Origin: Acidobacteriota bacterium
Lineage (GTDB): Bacteria > Acidobacteriota > Blastocatellia > Pyrinomonadales > Pyrinomonadaceae
NCBI GenBank assembly: GCA_016713675.1
Contig: JADJOS010000001.1
Coordinates: 2,777,656 to 2,841,655 of the forward strand
Length of the DNA: 64,000 bases
Reading direction: 5' to 3'
The notes below the pieces were generated by a model. It did no database searches and was not told where the DNA came from. It saw only the letters and a program-made list of their open reading frames with translations. This document shows, piece after piece, positions 8,044 through 16,429 of this stretch (position 1 is the stretch's first letter; every line of letters begins with the position of its first letter). A program made the position numbers and the translations under genes.

Positions 8044-9357
8044 ATGCGTGTTAGCCTAAATGTCGTAGCGGGGCCGCAAACCGGACGATCGTTCACATTT
8101 GATCAGCACGATACATTCATGATCGGGCGGAGCGAAGATTCACAGTTCTGTCTGCCGCAGGATCGCTTCTTCTCTCGCCATCATTGTCTCATTGAGATCG
8201 CTCCTCCGCAGGCATTTCTTCGAGATCTGGGGTCGACAAACGGAACGTTCGTAAACGGTCTGCGTGTCGATACGGCTCACTTGAAGAGCGGCGACCGCAT
8301 ACAGGGCGGCGAAACGGTCCTCGAGGTGGAAGTGCTCGCAGATCTTGATGAAATGGGCGGCACTCCCGACACATTCGGGCATACACATCCGTCCCTCGTC
8401 TCGGTTTCGTGTCTCAATTGCGGTGTGCCGGCTAGCGTTGAAGCATCGAACGCCGACGCGAATATGACGTTCGTCTGCGACGATTGCCGCGAAAAGCTTC
8501 GTCAAAATCCGCAGCCGATACCGAACTATCAGATGATCCGTATCATCGGCCAAGGCGGGATGGGTAGCGTCATGCTAGGCCGCTCGGAAAAGGATGGACG
8601 TGCAGTTGCGATCAAGACCTTATTGCCCGAGGTCGCGGTGAGCGAACAGTCGCTCAAGCGATTTCTTCGAGAGATCGAGGTCGCATCGTCGCTTCGCCAT
8701 CCGAACATCGTCAGCTATATCGAGCACGGTACGCACAATGGCATTGTCTATCTTGTCACCGAATTTATCAGCGGGATGGACGCCTCACGGCTCGCCAAGC
8801 ACCAGGGCGGCCGCCTGCATTGGCGTGAGGCCGTGAGGATAATCGAGCAGACGCTCGCGGCCTTAGAATTCGCCCACAACCTCGGTTTCGTCCATCGCGA
8901 CATCAAGGAACAGAACATCCTGATCGAGGGAACTTATCCCAATTCGACTGCGAAACTTACGGATTTTGGCCTCTCAAAGAGCTATAAACAGACCGGTATG
9001 AGCGGCGTCACGATGGTCGGTGACGTTGCGGGAACGATCGCATACATGCCGCCCGAACAGGTTCGTGATTTTAAGGAGGTTCGTCCGCCGTCCGATATTT
9101 ACGCGCTTGGAATGACTGCCTACAGCCTTATAACGGCTGCTCATGCTCTCGATATCGGCCCCAAAGCCGGTATTTCCGAGACGGTTAAAGCGATCTTTGA
9201 AAAGCCGATAGTTCCTCTCACGCAGCGTATCCCCGATATCCCTCTAAAGGTCGCCGCTGTTATCGAGACTGCACTTGCCAAGCAGGTAGAACTCCGCTGG
9301 AATAACGCCGGAGCAATGCGAGAGGCATTGCTTCGAGCAGCCTCCGAATATAATTAA
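8044..9357 (+). CDS. FHA domain-containing Ser/Thr protein kinase
   Basis: Protein of 437 aa. Residues ~1-100 form an FHA domain (GRSED, SRHH, GSTNGTFVNG). Residues ~120-155 hold a two-CxxC zinc-binding cluster (CLNC...CDDC). The rest is a Hanks-type kinase: glycine loop IGQGGMGSV, VAIK lysine, HRDIKEQN (catalytic D286), DFG (D307), and a PPEQ variant of the APE motif. No membrane segment is visible. An FHA-kinase fusion can recognise phosphorylated partners, possibly including itself or the zinc-ribbon kinase upstream. No Shine-Dalgarno precedes the ATG. The stop abuts the convergent SIS gene. Confidence 0.87.
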   Translation: MRVSLNVVAGPQTGRSFTFDQHDTFMIGRSEDSQFCLPQDRFFSRHHCLIEIAPPQAFLRDLGSTNGTFVNGLRVDTAHLKSGDRIQGGETVLEVEVLADLDEMGGTPDTFGHTHPSLVSVSCLNCGVPASVEASNADANMTFVCDDCREKLRQNPQPIPNYQMIRIIGQGGMGSVMLGRSEKDGRAVAIKTLLPEVAVSEQSLKRFLREIEVASSLRHPNIVSYIEHGTHNGIVYLVTEFISGMDASRLAKHQGGRLHWREAVRIIEQTLAALEFAHNLGFVHRDIKEQNILIEGTYPNSTAKLTDFGLSKSYKQTGMSGVTMVGDVAGTIAYMPPEQVRDFKEVRPPSDIYALGMTAYSLITAAHALDIGPKAGISETVKAIFEKPIVPLTQRIPDIPLKVAAVIETALAKQVELRWNNAGAMREALLRAASEYN

Positions 9358-10382
9358 TTAGAGTGTCTTAGTTACTTTTGTGAGCGATCGCGGGGCATCC
9401 GGATCGATGCCTTTTGCCTCAGAGAGAAGTGCGGCAAAGAGCTGAGCCGGAACTATAAACGGAATCGGCGTCAGAAATTCGTCCATAGCGGGCATACGCA
9501 GGCTATGCGGCGAAAGAGCCGCGATATCTTCGTCATTTGTGATAGATAGGCAATCTGCTTTCAGGTCGCGAAGCTCTTCAAGCAGATCGACGCTGCTTTT
9601 TTCGTAACTCCTGCCGGGCCAAACATTATCACTGGAAAACGCCGTTCGACGATCGCAAGCGGCCCGTGGAAAAAATCAGCCGACGAAAACCGCTCGGCAA
9701 CGACATAGCATGTTTCCATTAACTTGAGAGCCAACTCGTACGAATTGCCGTAATTCATGCCGCGACCGACAACCACACAGTTTTCCATGAATGTGTATCG
9801 ATCGACCATATCTCGCACATTTGGAAGCAATTCCAGAGCATTTGCGGCGTAAGAGGGGATCTTTTCAAACTCGAGTCCATTGTCCGCCAATGCCGCCGCG
9901 AGCATGTAAAAATGCAGCATTTGCCCCGTGTATGTCTTTGTCGCGGCGACGCTGAGTTCGCGTCCGGCGTGAATGAGCAGCGTTTCGTCAGTGATTTGTG
10001 CCATTGTCGAATCGGCCTCGTTCGTGATGCCGAGCGTGAATGCTCCGGACGCCTTTGCTGATTCGAGTACGGCGTTGATGTCCGTGCCTTCGCCCGATTG
10101 CGACACTCCGACGACAAGAGCTCTGCTCAGATCCAATTTTGCATTGTAAAGCGTTATTACCGACGGAGCTGAAAGAGAAACGGGAATTCCGGTCGTGACT
10201 TCGAGTAGATATCGACCAAATAACGATGCATTATCCGAACTGCCGCGGGCGACGATCACGATAAGATCAACATCTCGGCTTCGCAAAAAGCCGCTGAGGC
10301 GTCCAACCTTATCGCGTTCTGAGCAAATGGTCCGCTCCAAAACTTCGGGTTGTTCGGCGATCTCTTGCAGCATTAACGACAT
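9358..10382 (-). CDS. SIS-domain sugar-phosphate isomerase/deaminase-like protein (one frameshift)
   Basis: Reads as a tandem SIS protein like the isomerase half of GlmS or NagB-II/AgaS-type deaminases. The N-terminal glutaminase is absent, so it is not GlmS. Motifs: VARGSSDNAS, SQSGEGTD and the SVAATKTYTGQ loop typical of this group. The frame breaks after FGPAGVTKK at a run of six T (9597-9602 on the plus strand). One more base gives a continuous 341-aa protein ending in PRSLTKVTKTL, with stop at 9358. As written the first frame stops at 9561. It is last in a minus-strand run behind an MFS transporter. The substrate is probably an amino-sugar phosphate, by family only. Confidence 0.72.
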
Positions 10383-10447
10383 ATTATTGGTAAATCATAA
10401 CATTCGTTTGGCGTTCGAGAAAAGTTGATAACAATGGCTGATATCGG

Positions 10448-11684
10448 TCAGGCTACAGCCTTCATTTTTCGGTTTCCCGCGAATAGCAGTATTGCACCGA
10501 GGAGACATGCCGCCGGACATACGAGAAGCGCATAGCTGAGCATCTTGGGCTCGGCGGTAGAGCCGAATCTGTCGCTTAGAATGCCGATCACATTGGAGCC
10601 GATCAGATACGAGCCGACATTGACCGCGAAGAAGAACATCGCGATCCCGAGCCCGCGAAGATTGACGCCGGCGATCTCTGTGACATCTGCCGCCGCCGCA
10701 CCGACCCAACCGAGGCCCGTAAACAGCAACAAAAAGCCCGCCGGAACGATTACGTAGAAATTGCCCGAAAAAGGACCGCGATCCAGAGCGGAACTGAGAT
10801 CAGACAAAGCAAAGTCCCGAATGCCATTCGCCCAAACCCTTTTGCTTTGAACCAGTCAGCCAACGCACCAGCAAAGAGTGTCGCCGGAATGCCGGCCGCG
10901 AGTGTCATCACTCCTGCCCAGAAGCCGTAGGTAGGAATATCGATCGTATGCACTCGCGAGATGAATACGGCTCCCCAGATAGAGATACTGTTTGTCGCGA
11001 GGCCGAACAGAGAGTAACCAAGACAAAGGAGAATGAAGATCGGGTTTTGAGCAGCCGTTTCCAATCGGTCGGCGAGTAATTGACGTCGTTTGCGGCCGCG
11101 ATGGTTCGTGACGGCTCCTTCAGCACGAATGCCAGCATGCCGAACACTATTCCCGGAAATCCGATCAGCATAAATGCAGTACGCCAGCCGAATTGGCTTA
11201 AACTGCCGCCGAGCAAAGCCGCCATTCCTGCGCCGATAGCGATGCCCATCGAGTAAATGCTCGTTACTGTCGCACGACGTGCCGGCGGGAAATAGTCAGC
11301 GAGCAGCGATATCGCCGCCGGTCCTAGAGTCGCTTCGCCGACGCCGACCATCAACCGGCAAGCAAACAACGTCCAGAAATCATTCGCAAACGCTGTCAGG
11401 CCCGAGAACAAACTCCAAACTATTACTCCGATCGCAATTATCTTGCTCCGCGAACCTCGGTCCGCGATACGTCCGAATGGAATGCCGAGAATCGTGTAAA
11501 AGATCACAAACGACGTTGTCCCAAGTAACGCGAGTTGCGTGTCGCTGAACTCCATCTCCTTTTTTATCAATGGAAACAGGATGTAGATGATCGTCCTGTC
11601 GAGAAAATTCAACACGTAGATCACCATTAGCAGGGCCAATGCATACCAGGAATATAGCGGAGTTTTTTCGGCTTGTTCTGTCAT
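10448..11684 (-). CDS. MFS transporter, spinster-like (two frameshifts)
   Basis: Three overlapping frame segments together read as one 12-TM major facilitator of ~412 aa: first YALALLMVIYVLNFLDRT with motif A-like GRIADRGSRSK, then NPIFILLCLGYSLFGLA, then FYVIVPAGFLLLFTGLGW. The breaks fall at a T4 run (11045-11048) and an A5 run (10768-10772). One extra base at each restores the frame. It begins 3 bp after the MaoC gene and probably belongs to the acyl-metabolism operon, suggesting export or import of that pathway's product or precursor. Loss of function and sequencing error cannot be separated here. Confidence 0.75.
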
Positions 11685-11687
11685 TTA

Positions 11688-12086
11688 CTAGGGAAGTATC
11701 ATCACCGCTGCTTCGCCTTTGACCAGCATTTCGCCGTTTTGATTTGAGCAGATCGTCTCTAGCGTGACGATATTCTTGTCTTCGCGAATATTCGTGATCG
11801 TCCCCGTTGCCGTAACGATATCGCCAATGAACACAGGTGCGACAAACTTCATCGTCTGCGAAAGATACACGATCTTTCGCTCACGAAACTCATTGCCTAG
11901 TACGGCCGAGATAAAAGCCCCACTCAGCATACCGTGAGCGATCCGCTTGCCGAAACGCGTCGTTTTCGCAAACTCATCATCAAGATGTATCGGATTAAAA
12001 TCGCCCGAGACCTCGGCAAATTTTCGTATCACCTCGTCCGTAACCTCACGTGAGGTCGAAAATTGATCACCTATTTTCAATTCCAT
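11688..12086 (-). CDS. MaoC-like (R)-enoyl-CoA hydratase
   Basis: Protein of 132 aa, normal for single-hotdog MaoC/PhaJ-type hydratases. The signature FNPIHLDDEFAKTTRFGKRIAHGM contains the catalytic Asp/His pair (D in NPIHLD, H in IAHG). The family hydrates trans-2-enoyl-CoA to (R)-3-hydroxyacyl-CoA. It lies 5 bp after the exported hydrolase and 3 bp before the MFS gene, so it is inside the operon. Alternative: a MaoC-type dehydratase acting on an ACP-bound substrate. Confidence 0.85.
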   Translation of the reverse strand: MELKIGDQFSTSREVTDEVIRKFAEVSGDFNPIHLDDEFAKTTRFGKRIAHGMLSGAFISAVLGNEFRERKIVYLSQTMKFVAPVFIGDIVTATGTITNIREDKNIVTLETICSNQNGEMLVKGEAAVMILP

Positions 12087-12091
12087 AAAAA

Positions 12092-12961
12092 TTACTTCCT
12101 CCCCAGAAATTCCAACACTGCCTTATTAAAGTCCGCTGCTTTTTCAAATTGCGGCACATGCCCGCATTGGTCGAATATCACAAGTTCCGATCCTGCGATG
12201 CCATTTTTGAATGTCGTCGCATCCGCGACCGGCAAAAGGCCGTCCTGCTTGCCCCATATGATCAGTGTCGGCTTTTTGATCTCGCCGAGGCGGTCGTTTA
12301 GAAAATCCTCTTTTCGCTTTATGGATTCGATGATGCTGTTAATCGTGCCGCCGTCGCCCGCCATGACGCGTGCAGTCATAAACGTATCGACGAGAGCTTC
12401 GTTGTTCTGCAGCATAGGATTTGCGAATATTAGCTTCATATTTCCCCGGATCTCGTCGCGGGTCGAATTGTTCAACTGGTAGATCTGCTCGTTCGAAAAG
12501 TTCGCAGGAACTATGCCTGCGGCATCTGCCAGCACGATCTTTTCGACGCGATTCGGATATTTTATCGCCATCATCGCGGCGACCCAGCCGCCCATCGAAT
12601 TACCGACCAGCGAGGCCTTTTCGATCTTCAGTTCACTCATAAATTTGTCGAGAAAATCGACAAAAGTTCCGACACGGTACTTCAGACTAGGCTTGTCCGA
12701 CTTGCCGAAACCGACCTGATCGATCGCGATCACACGATAGTTTTGGGCAAATGCTGCCGTATTCGTCTGCCAATTGGCCACGCTGCCGCCGAGGCCGTGA
12801 AGGAAGATCACCGTCGGCTTTGTCGCATCGCCAGTCTCGATATAATTGATCTTCGCACCGAAAACGATAACTGATTTGTCCGGCAATGCTTGCGAAAAAG
12901 CGGCCGTTGAAAACGCTAAGAGGACAAATGCTATTCCGATAAAATTAGTTCTGTTTCTCAT
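12092..12961 (-). CDS. Exported alpha/beta hydrolase
   Basis: Protein of 289 aa with an N-terminal signal peptide (FVLLAFSTAAFSQA). It shows the alpha/beta hydrolase fold: oxyanion region HGLGG, nucleophile elbow GNSMGG, acidic residue near KQDGLLPV, and a C-terminal catalytic His in CGHVPQFEK. The substrate is unknown; ester or thioester hydrolysis is the family activity. Its start overlaps the end of the acyl-CoA ligase by 17 bp. A periplasmic or outer location contrasts with the cytosolic hydrolase at the head of the same operon. Confidence 0.82.
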   Translation of the reverse strand: MRNRTNFIGIAFVLLAFSTAAFSQALPDKSVIVFGAKINYIETGDATKPTVIFLHGLGGSVANWQTNTAAFAQNYRVIAIDQVGFGKSDKPSLKYRVGTFVDFLDKFMSELKIEKASLVGNSMGGWVAAMMAIKYPNRVEKIVLADAAGIVPANFSNEQIYQLNNSTRDEIRGNMKLIFANPMLQNNEALVDTFMTARVMAGDGGTINSIIESIKRKEDFLNDRLGEIKKPTLIIWGKQDGLLPVADATTFKNGIAGSELVIFDQCGHVPQFEKAADFNKAVLEFLGRK

Positions 12962-14573
12962 ACATCTTCTCCAAAAGATCTTTGTGGTTAGCCGCGATGA
13001 CGTTTCGCTTTAATTTCATTGTCGGTGTGATCTCGTCACGCTCGGCAGAGAAGTCGCTGTCGAGTATAACGAACTGCTTGATCTGTTCCGAGCTCGAAAC
13101 ACGCGCATTTGCGGCTGCAACTGCTTGATCAACGAGCCCTTCGATCTGTTCACGGCACATCGACGCAGCCTCGTTCACATTGATCGTTATCAATGCCACA
13201 CAATAGCTTCGTCCGTCGCCAAATAGGAAACAATGGCTGATCAGGTGCGATTCCTTGACGAAATTCTCGATGAGTGCCGGGGCCACATTCTTGCCATTCG
13301 AGAGAACAATGATCTCCTTTTTTCGGCCTGTGATCTTAAGAAATCCGTCTTCATCGAGCTCGCCGAGATCGCCGGTTTCCAGCCAGCCGTCGGCGTCGAA
13401 CATCTCCGCCGTCTTTTCAGGCTCCTTAAAGTAACCCGAAAACATCATGTCGCTTCGGACCAGTATCTCACCATCCTCTGCGATCCGAACCTCGCACATC
13501 GGCATCGGTTTGCCGACGGTTCCGAATTTGTGTTCGTCGACGGTGTTGAATGCGACGCATATATTTTCCGTTAGCCCGTACGCCTGCAATATCGGCAGTT
13601 CGTGTCGTGCATAAAAGTCCGCGATCTCCAGCGGCAGCGGTGCTCCGCCCGAAGTCAGTAGCCGGACATTGCCGCCGAACGCGGCTTTCAATGCTTCCTT
13701 TCCGGCCTCAGGATCGGCTGCGACCTTTGCATGGATCTTTTCGAAGAATCTCGGTAGGGAAGCGAACACAGTCGGCTTGACCTCAAACATGTACGCATAC
13801 AGTTTGCTCAGATCGTCCACAAAATAAGCTGCCGTTCCACTGTAAAGCCTGTTGTAAATGCCCGATATTCGCTCCGCCACATGGCATCCAGGCAAATAAG
13901 AAAGAGCAACGTCCGTCTCAAATATAGGCACCGACCGCCGCAGCGACTCGACGCTGTTCAACACATACTTATGCGACAACATCGCCCCTTTCGGCTCGCC
14001 GGTCGTGCCCGAGGTGTAGACCATGATCGCCGTGTCAACGCTCGTCGCGCCAAAACCCAACTCTTCGACACGAGGCATGAATTCTTCGCGTTTTGACCGT
14101 CCTAATGCGAGCGTCAAATAAAAGGCGGAAACGCGACCGGTAGGGAGTGTATCAATATCATCGACGGACTCGATCAGGAACACCTCTCGAACCTTTGGCA
14201 TACCAACGCCGTCAAGCTTGCGAAGCTGCTCGACCGTGTCAACCACAACAAACTCAGCGTCCGAATGGTTGATGATGAAATGAGCTTGTTCCGCCGAACT
14301 CGTCGGATAGATCCCGACCCCGACGCCGCCGGCAGCGATGGCGGCTATGTCGCAGATCGTCCATTCCGGCACATTTCCGGCAAGGATCGCGACACTCGCA
14401 CCTTCCGTCAGGCCTTTGGCTAGCAATGCACAAGCTAGATCGTGAACCTTGTCCTCAAATTCGCCCCAGGTCTGTGCCGACCAGCCGTCGCCGTCGCGTG
14501 TGTAGAACACGTCCCGCTCGCGGTATTTTTCGCATTGGGCACGGAACAGGCTGTAAATATTAGGGAACTGCAT
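12945..14573 (-). CDS. Long-chain fatty acid-CoA ligase / AMP-forming acyl synthetase
   Basis: Protein of 542 aa of the ANL adenylating superfamily. Core motif YTSGTTGEPKGAM (P-loop-like A3), YGLTE (A5), TGDLGELDEDGFLKITGRKKE (A7-A8). Length and N-terminus fit FadD/FAA-type long-chain acyl-CoA synthetases. It activates a fatty acid with ATP to acyl-AMP, then acyl-CoA (or loads ACP). It follows the KAS III-like gene by 10 bp and overlaps the next hydrolase, so it probably supplies the acyl donor for the operon. Confidence 0.88.
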   Translation of the reverse strand: MQFPNIYSLFRAQCEKYRERDVFYTRDGDGWSAQTWGEFEDKVHDLACALLAKGLTEGASVAILAGNVPEWTICDIAAIAAGGVGVGIYPTSSAEQAHFIINHSDAEFVVVDTVEQLRKLDGVGMPKVREVFLIESVDDIDTLPTGRVSAFYLTLALGRSKREEFMPRVEELGFGATSVDTAIMVYTSGTTGEPKGAMLSHKYVLNSVESLRRSVPIFETDVALSYLPGCHVAERISGIYNRLYSGTAAYFVDDLSKLYAYMFEVKPTVFASLPRFFEKIHAKVAADPEAGKEALKAAFGGNVRLLTSGGAPLPLEIADFYARHELPILQAYGLTENICVAFNTVDEHKFGTVGKPMPMCEVRIAEDGEILVRSDMMFSGYFKEPEKTAEMFDADGWLETGDLGELDEDGFLKITGRKKEIIVLSNGKNVAPALIENFVKESHLISHCFLFGDGRSYCVALITINVNEAASMCREQIEGLVDQAVAAANARVSSSEQIKQFVILDSDFSAERDEITPTMKLKRNVIAANHKDLLEKMYEKQN

Positions 14574-14583
14574 TTAGAAAATA

Positions 14584-15573
14584 CTAATACTTCATCGCCA
14601 AACACGCCATATTGAGGCCGCCGCCTGAAGCGCATAGAACAACCGTGTCGCCGCGTTTCAGTTTGCGGGCGGCCAACGCGTCGTGAAAGACCATCGGAAT
14701 ACACGCCGAACCTGTATATCCCCATTTATACATTATCGTATGCGTCTTCTCGTACGGGATCTCCATATTTTCCATCACGAGCTTAATCGTGGACAAATTG
14801 ACCTGCGTCCAGAGATATAGGTCAACGTCCGAGCGCGTCATATCCGCCTTTTCCAGAACCTCGTCAACGATCTTCGGCCAGCCATAGATGTTGACCTCTG
14901 CCGGATATTTCTTGGCAAAACGCAAATGATTGAAATTGCCGCCGTCTAGAACAGCCTGCGTGATCGGGTTTTTTGTCCCGCCGGCAAAAATGCCCATAAA
15001 ATCGTGATAGCTGCCGTCGGCGACGAGCTTTGAAGCCAGAAAATGCTCTTCTCCCTCGACCGCACGTAAAACCATCGCTCCGGCTCCGTCGGCAAAGAGC
15101 GTCGAGGTCTTTTTGTCTTTCCAGTCGATGAATTTGCTCATCGCGTAGCATCCGATCACGAGCACATTCTTATAACTTCGGTCTGCGATGATGTATTTGT
15201 ACGCCGTATCAAGCGTGGTAACAAACCCTGCACACGCACAGTTTATGTCAAACGTCCCGGCGTTCACGGCGCCGATACGCTCCTGTATAACGACAGACGT
15301 CGCCGGCGAAACGTATTCGGGTGTGTCGGTCGCGAGCAGTATCAGATCAAGCTCCGAAGCATCGATCCCGGCGTCGGCAAGAGCGGCAAACGCGGCGTTT
15401 GTCGCAAGGTCCGCCGTACTTTCGTCGTCCGCGGCGATATGCCGCTCGCGAATGCCGACGATATTTGTTACAAATTCGTCGATGTCCTGCCCGAGCATCA
15501 CACTCAGATCGGCGTTGGTCAGCACCTTTTCCGGCACGTACACGCCCGTTCCTATGATTCTCGCGTCTCTCAT
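14584..15573 (-). CDS. KAS III (FabH)-like protein with altered catalytic residues
   Basis: Protein of 329 aa with the thiolase-fold FabH layout: start ARIIGTGVYVPEKVLTN, nucleophile loop NCACAGF (C114), FADGAGAMVL. In FabH the active-site His sits in HQAN and the Asn in HGNTSAAS. Here the matching segments read WTQVN (T256 for His) and WGYTGSAC (Y286 for Asn). Cys is kept but two of the three catalytic residues are not, so standard decarboxylative condensation is doubtful; acyl transfer or an unusual condensation is possible. It overlaps the upstream hydrolase by 4 bp (ATGA). Confidence 0.85.
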   Translation of the reverse strand: MRDARIIGTGVYVPEKVLTNADLSVMLGQDIDEFVTNIVGIRERHIAADDESTADLATNAAFAALADAGIDASELDLILLATDTPEYVSPATSVVIQERIGAVNAGTFDINCACAGFVTTLDTAYKYIIADRSYKNVLVIGCYAMSKFIDWKDKKTSTLFADGAGAMVLRAVEGEEHFLASKLVADGSYHDFMGIFAGGTKNPITQAVLDGGNFNHLRFAKKYPAEVNIYGWPKIVDEVLEKADMTRSDVDLYLWTQVNLSTIKLVMENMEIPYEKTHTIMYKWGYTGSACIPMVFHDALAARKLKRGDTVVLCASGGGLNMACLAMKY

Positions 15574-16367
15574 GATCTTTTTAAGAAGTCCCGCACGATC
15601 GCGTTAAATTTGTCGGCCTGCGAAACAAACGCCATATGGCTGCCGCCTTCGATAACAACAAGTTCGGCATTCGGTATTGCTGCGGCCAGATTTTGCGAAT
15701 TCTGCATTGGAACGATCGTATCGACATCGCCCGTTACTACCAATGTCTCGGCCTCGATCTGCGGCAAACGTGATTCGGCGTCAAATGCAAATGCAGAACG
15801 AAGCTGGCCGAGATAGACATCTTCAGGTACGAAATTCTCCTCGCGTAAGCGGCAAAATTCCTCAACCGTTTCAGGGTCCGAAACTGCAAAATCCGGCGAA
15901 AACGAGACAGTGAGATACTGCCTGATGCGATCGCCCGAATTCAGGCCTTCGGTCGACGAGAACGCCGTCAGGACCTTTTGCGAAGACGAAACGTGATTCA
16001 CACCGCCGAAACTCGTCGACGCCAGTACTAGCTTTTTCACTCGATCAGGATATTTAAGTGTGAATTCCTGTGCGACAAATCCGCCGAACGACAATCCGAG
16101 TATATGCGCCTTGTCTATCTCCAGGGCGTCAAGCACAGCCGCCACGTCGTCTGCGATGAACTCGATCGAGAGTGGTCGTGAACCATCGTCGGTCGATCCG
16201 GAGAGCCCACGCGGATCGAATGTGATCACGCGGAAATACTCGGCGAGGGCATTTGTCTGCCACGCCCAACTCCACATGCCCGATGCAAATCCCGGCACGA
16301 GTACGACAGCTTCACCCTCGCCGGCCGACTCACAGTATATTTGTGCGCCGCTAACATCTACTTTCAT
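15570..16367 (-). CDS. Alpha/beta hydrolase (cytosolic)
   Basis: Protein of 265 aa without a signal peptide. Nucleophile elbow GLSFGG, oxyanion region PGFASGMWSW, acid near GDVDTIVP, and catalytic His in GGSHMAF. The family includes 3-oxoadipate enol-lactonase-like and thioesterase-like enzymes; the substrate cannot be told from sequence. First gene of the minus-strand acyl operon; its stop overlaps the KAS III-like start. Confidence 0.82.
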   Translation of the reverse strand: MKVDVSGAQIYCESAGEGEAVVLVPGFASGMWSWAWQTNALAEYFRVITFDPRGLSGSTDDGSRPLSIEFIADDVAAVLDALEIDKAHILGLSFGGFVAQEFTLKYPDRVKKLVLASTSFGGVNHVSSSQKVLTAFSSTEGLNSGDRIRQYLTVSFSPDFAVSDPETVEEFCRLREENFVPEDVYLGQLRSAFAFDAESRLPQIEAETLVVTGDVDTIVPMQNSQNLAAAIPNAELVVIEGGSHMAFVSQADKFNAIVRDFLKRS

Positions 16368-16390
16368 TTCTGCCCCTTATTTGACGAAGC

Positions 16391-16422
16391 AAAAACGGCG
16401 GCGAACGTTATTGTCCGCCGCC
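16391..16422 (-). terminator. Rho-independent terminator of the Oar-like receptor gene
   Basis: Read on the minus strand: GGCGGCGGA / TTCGCCGCC stem with one G-T pair and an 8-base loop, then a T-run (complement of AAAAA at 16391-16395). It begins 7 bp after the receptor stop and separates it from the acyl operon. Confidence 0.75.
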
Positions 16423-16429
16423 GCCAAGG

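Noticed and set aside
9590..9610. Programmed dnaX-type A-AAA-AAG frameshift in the SIS gene
   Set aside because: The codon phase is AAA-AAA-GCA, not A-AAA-AAG, so the classic slippery arrangement is not met; simple base loss fits better.
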